A stretch of 50,881 nt of DNA from assembly GCF_026242045.1 (NCBI RefSeq), contig NZ_JAPJDO010000040.1:1-50881 (forward strand), given 5' to 3'. Origin of the DNA: Mycobacterium pinniadriaticum. Lineage in GTDB: Bacteria > Actinomycetota > Actinomycetes > Mycobacteriales > Mycobacteriaceae. Below the pieces are notes generated by a model. That model worked only from the letters and a program-made list of their open reading frames with translations. It ran no database searches and had not been told where the DNA came from. Of the stretch, positions 48,096-50,881 are shown one piece after another (the stretch's first letter is position 1; each line of letters opens with the position of its first letter). The translations under genes and the position numbers were made by a program.

Positions 48096-49248
48096 CTGTG
48101 TGTTCTCCTTCTTCCGCTTCGTCATCCCAGCCGAATCGCTCGAAAAGGTCCGCGAGCCGGAGATGGATCTCCTGCGGATCGAGTCCGAACTCGTCGAGGC
48201 TGTAGCGGTGCGTCGTTTCATGGCCCTGGCCGCGGGACGCGTCGATGGCGGCGGCCACTTCCGGTGCCATCTCGAGATTCAGCTCGTCGTAGACCCGGCG
48301 CATGGTCGCCGCCGGCTGCCCGACGAGTTCGCGATAGTCGACCACACAGGATCGGATCTCGGGGTGCCGCGCCAACACCTCGAGCGGATGGTGGTAGGAG
48401 TCGAAGGACTGATCCGCCAGGATCCTCAGCGATTCGGTGATGAGGCGGTCGTCGCGGCCCTGCAGCGCCCAGCTGGTCTGCAGCATCTTGAGCAGGCTCG
48501 GGATGGTTTCGTAGGGATTGCGCACCGGCACGATGAATTTCGCGTCGGGAAACGTCTCGATCAACGCCTCCACGCGCCCGCAGAAGGTCGGGTTCTTGCT
48601 CAGGTGAGTACCTCCGCCATTGAGGGCCAGTTGGCGTCGCACGCACTCTTTGTAGAACCTCATCATGCGTCGCCGCTTGCGCTCGCTCCACCGGTCCACA
48701 TGGTAGAAATCGAGTTGGCCGAGGTAGGGGAACAGCACGATCCAGAACCCGGACCCCAGCGACCAGGTGAGCAGGAAGTCGTCCTCCTCGGCGGCGAAGA
48801 AGCCGGTGCGATGCATGTCGTTGGTGTCGGCGAAGGTGCGCTCCTCGACCGCATCGATCCTGCTACGCAACCGCCTCCCGAACAGCCTCTCGTCGGCGAG
48901 AAACAACAGCCTCAGGAACCGCTTCTCGAGCAGGGACGGGAAGAACATCTCGTACATCAAGACCACGCTGAACCGCTTGTCCTGCGCCATCAGCCGATGC
49001 AGATACGTGGTTCCGCTGCGGGCATGCCCCACGGAGAAAACCGGCTCGCGGACTTCGGTGCGCCGCAGCGAGGGAAAGAGGAGCGGGTCGAGCGCAAAGC
49101 AGATGGCATGGACGGTGACCATCAGCGGAACGCCGACGAGGAACGCCGCGAGCAGTTTACGACGCCGGGCCCGGTCAGCCTCGGCGCGCACCAATCGCAG
49201 CATCGTGGCGTAGTTGCCGACGTCGAAATAGAACCGCGTGCCGACCAT
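48085..49248 (-). CDS. Sulfotransferase-family protein
   Basis: A 387-residue protein. PAPS 5'-phosphosulfate loop VGHARSGTTYLHRL at about residues 72-85 and the 3'-phosphate site FIVPVRNPYETIPSLLK near residue 240. An N-terminal hydrophobic stretch (AAFLVGVPLMVTVHAICFAL) suggests a membrane contact. This is the broad mycobacterial Sulfotransfer_3 group, whose members sulfate lipids or sterols; acceptor unknown. It overlaps the DUF1214 gene, indicating a two-gene operon. Confidence 0.83.
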   Translation of the reverse strand: MVGTRFYFDVGNYATMLRLVRAEADRARRRKLLAAFLVGVPLMVTVHAICFALDPLLFPSLRRTEVREPVFSVGHARSGTTYLHRLMAQDKRFSVVLMYEMFFPSLLEKRFLRLLFLADERLFGRRLRSRIDAVEERTFADTNDMHRTGFFAAEEDDFLLTWSLGSGFWIVLFPYLGQLDFYHVDRWSERKRRRMMRFYKECVRRQLALNGGGTHLSKNPTFCGRVEALIETFPDAKFIVPVRNPYETIPSLLKMLQTSWALQGRDDRLITESLRILADQSFDSYHHPLEVLARHPEIRSCVVDYRELVGQPAATMRRVYDELNLEMAPEVAAAIDASRGQGHETTHRYSLDEFGLDPQEIHLRLADLFERFGWDDEAEEGEHTGVN

Positions 49249-49297
49249 GGTCGAAGGCTAGAAGTAAAAGATTGACAAAGTCAAGGAAATCGACTAT

Positions 49298-49768
49298 TCA
49301 GTCGTCGTCGAACGGGGTGGCGATGGAGTCGGCAACGAACCTGATCAGCAACCGATCGAACTGGTCCAGTTCGGCCGGGGTCCAGCCGGACAGCGCCCGC
49401 CGCAGATGGCTTCTGCGGGCGTCCTGCAGCCTTCCGGCGACGCGTCGCCCCGCCCGGGTGACCGCCACCCTAGAGACACGGGCGTCGGACGGGTCGGGTT
49501 CGCGGGTCACCAGTCCGGCGTCGACCAGTGCGGTCACCTGCCGGGTCGCCATCCCGACATCCATGTGCGCGCCGCGGGCGAGCGCACCCATCGAAAGCGG
49601 GCCGCCGTCGATGAGGCCCCGCAGCAGCGCGTAGGACGGTTGGGTCAGGGCTACGCCGGCGGCCGCAGCCTGCCGCGAGAACAGGGACCGACTGCTGGTC
49701 AGGCGCACGACCTGGGCCATCGATCGGCTGATCGAGTCGAGCGAGTCGTCGTTCGCCGAAGAAGTCAC
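49298..49768 (-). CDS. MarR-family transcriptional regulator
   Basis: A 156-residue winged-HTH regulator from the GTG at 49768. The core reads LTQPSYALLRGLIDGGPLSMGALARGAHMDVGMATRQVTALVDAGLVTREPDPSDARVSRVAVT in outline (cut here into HTH: LARGAHMDVGMATRQV; wing: DARVSRVAVT). Dimer helices flank it. It is divergent from a DMT exporter with 75 bp between starts, so it probably controls that gene and itself; control of the sulfotransferase operon next to it is also possible. Confidence 0.85.
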   Translation of the reverse strand: MTSSANDDSLDSISRSMAQVVRLTSSRSLFSRQAAAAGVALTQPSYALLRGLIDGGPLSMGALARGAHMDVGMATRQVTALVDAGLVTREPDPSDARVSRVAVTRAGRRVAGRLQDARRSHLRRALSGWTPAELDQFDRLLIRFVADSIATPFDDD

Positions 49769-49843
49769 AGCGGGTCCGTTCCTACGAGGGTCAGTCTTGT
49801 TGATACCAGCCCCGTCGATGCGTGGTGCGACGGGTGTCGTTGA

Positions 49844-50719
49844 ATGCCAGCCATGAGCGCACATCCGGCCCGTCTGGGCGCCACCCTCGCGGTGGGGTCG
49901 ATGGTGTGTGTCCAGCTCGGCCTTGCGGTCGCAGTGGGTCTGATCGACCAGATCGGGGCCGAAGGTGCCGCCTGGCTGCGCCTGGCCTGGGCGGGACTGT
50001 TGTTCCTGGTAGTGGTGCGCCCGCGGCGGGCCGCGTTTACTCGCGCCACCTTCGGGATCTGTGTGGCGCTCGGCGTCGTGACCGCGATGACCACCATGCT
50101 GTTCATGGCCGCGCTGGCCCGCATACCGCTGGGGACAGCGAGTGCGCTGGAGTTCCTCGGCCCCTTGGCGGTCGCGGTGATCAGCGGTCGCGGACGGGGC
50201 CGCTGGGCATGGCCGGCGCTGGCGGCGGTCGGCGTAGTGGCGCTGACCCAGCCGTGGCACGGCAGCATCGACGCGGTCGGAGTGGGCTTCGCCCTGGCTG
50301 CGGCGGTCTGCTGGGCGGCCTACATCCTGCTGACCCAGCGCGTCGGGGACGGCGTCGACGGGTTGCAGGGGCTGGCGGTCTCCATGCCGGTGGCGGCGGT
50401 GGTCGCCACCGCGGCCGTTGGCGCGGCGGTGCTGCCCCGGATGACTCCGGACATCATCCTCATCGGCTTCGGCCTGGCGTTGTTGTTGCCGATAGCCCCC
50501 TTCACCCTGGAGCTGCTGGCGCTGCGTCGCCTCAACACCGCGGCGTTCGGAACGTTGATGAGCCTCGAGCCGGCGCTGGCGCTGCTGATCGGTTTCGCCG
50601 TTCTCCACCAGGTGCCCGACCCGTCCGGGATCGTCGGGGTCGGGCTGGTCGTCGTGGCCGGGTTCGGGGCGGCCCGCGGCGGTGCCCGGGACAGGGCGGC
50701 ACCCGTTCAGCTCGGGTAA
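49844..50719 (+). CDS. DMT/EamA-family exporter (RhtA type)
   Basis: A 291-residue protein with ten helices in two EamA repeats. The segment LARIPLGTASALEFLGPLAVA in the first half and LRRLNTAAFGTLMSLEPALALLIGF in the second are typical of the RhtA threonine/homoserine exporter branch. A charged C-terminal tail follows. An internal ATG nine bases in is an equally possible start. Divergent MarR gene upstream. Confidence 0.85.
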   Translation: MPAMSAHPARLGATLAVGSMVCVQLGLAVAVGLIDQIGAEGAAWLRLAWAGLLFLVVVRPRRAAFTRATFGICVALGVVTAMTTMLFMAALARIPLGTASALEFLGPLAVAVISGRGRGRWAWPALAAVGVVALTQPWHGSIDAVGVGFALAAAVCWAAYILLTQRVGDGVDGLQGLAVSMPVAAVVATAAVGAAVLPRMTPDIILIGFGLALLLPIAPFTLELLALRRLNTAAFGTLMSLEPALALLIGFAVLHQVPDPSGIVGVGLVVVAGFGAARGGARDRAAPVQLG

Positions 50720-50731
50720 TGGTGGACGAGC

Positions 50732-50779
50732 AGACGCAGACTCGCACGGATCGGGGCGATTTCGTGCGAGTCTGCGTCT
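50732..50779. terminator. Long palindromic hairpin after the EamA gene
   Basis: A 17-bp perfect stem (50732-50748 with 50763-50779) with a 14-nt loop, 12 bp after the EamA stop and before the end of a leftward gene. It can serve both convergent genes as a terminator. It lacks a U-tract. The stem length hints at a dispersed palindromic repeat. Confidence 0.75.
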
Positions 50780-50828
50780 CTCTCGAAAATTGGGTGACCC
50801 AAGCTGGGTGAGCGGTTGCTCGCTGGTG

Positions 50829-50881
50829 CTAGGCGGCGTTGGTGCGGGGTTCGAGAGTGACTTTGTACCCCAAGGTTTCCA
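50829..50881 (-). CDS. 3' end of an unidentified leftward gene (partial)
   Basis: On the minus strand a frame reads ETLGYKVTLEPRTNAA and stops at 50829-50831 (TAG). It looks like a real C-terminus, possibly of a transposase, but 17 residues are too few to identify it. The gene continues beyond the window. Confidence 0.4.
   Translation of the reverse strand, partial: ETLGYKVTLEPRTNAA

Noticed and set aside
1..50881. CRISPR array, rRNA genes or complete insertion sequence
   Set aside because: No regularly spaced repeats with unique spacers, no rRNA sequence and no full transposase with terminal repeats were seen.

Overview
The window is high-GC actinobacterial chromosome. Its gene content points to a fast-growing mycobacterium (Mycolicibacterium type): a haemophore-type secreted protein, a pdtaR response regulator, orthologue-like copies of the M. 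tuberculosis cyclases Rv1625c and Rv2435c with its MscS/cNMP partner Rv2434c, steroid-ring catabolic enzymes, and many ATGA stop-start overlaps. The species is inferred from families recalled from memory; no database search was run.

Layout. 1-9447 is core chromosome: an HdeD-like membrane protein, a polar amino-acid ABC importer, a membrane adenylate cyclase, an agmatinase-type ureohydrolase divergent from a nitrilase-fold amidase, and three small exported proteins, one with YadA-head-like repeats. 9448-24062 is an integrated element of about 14.6 kb, bounded by a 25-bp direct repeat whose right copy is the 3' end of a tRNA-Leu(CAA) gene. 24036-30240 carries that tRNA, pdtaR and a complete livKHMGF branched-chain amino-acid importer, with a MIRU-like tandem repeat between livH and livM. 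30237-41823 holds an MFS transporter and a second-type steroid cassette: two KstD-like flavoproteins, KshA, HsaA-, HsaC- and HsaD-like enzymes, a Baeyer-Villiger monooxygenase and a truncated esterase. 41988-50719 has a degenerate cyclase coupled to a cNMP-gated MscS channel, L-2-hydroxyglutarate oxidase, a DUF1214 protein, a sulfotransferase, and a MarR regulator divergent from a DMT exporter. The window ends inside an unidentified leftward gene.

The element is the most interesting part. Its DUF2742 protein, excisionase, D5-type primase-helicase and tRNA-targeting tyrosine integrase resemble the small M. tuberculosis elements phiRv1 and phiRv2, and its layout matches phage satellites (PICI-like). 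A 35-bp segment at 22021-22055 holds two fully overlapping divergent promoters. Rightward it drives a putative regulator and the integrase, leftward the excisionase-replication-packaging operon. Directly behind the primase lies an 18-bp perfect inverted repeat made of 9-bp iterons, a strong candidate replication origin. The late part encodes a small-terminase-like protein, an HEXXH peptidase and unknown proteins, but no recognisable portal, large terminase or tail genes. The left end carries a second, outward-facing recombinase with an unusual N-terminal extension, a recombinase relic, and a translationally coupled operon of secreted cargo proteins.

Most function calls rest on motifs read directly from the translations. 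Start codons were adjusted where a Shine-Dalgarno site, overlap or family length favoured an internal start.
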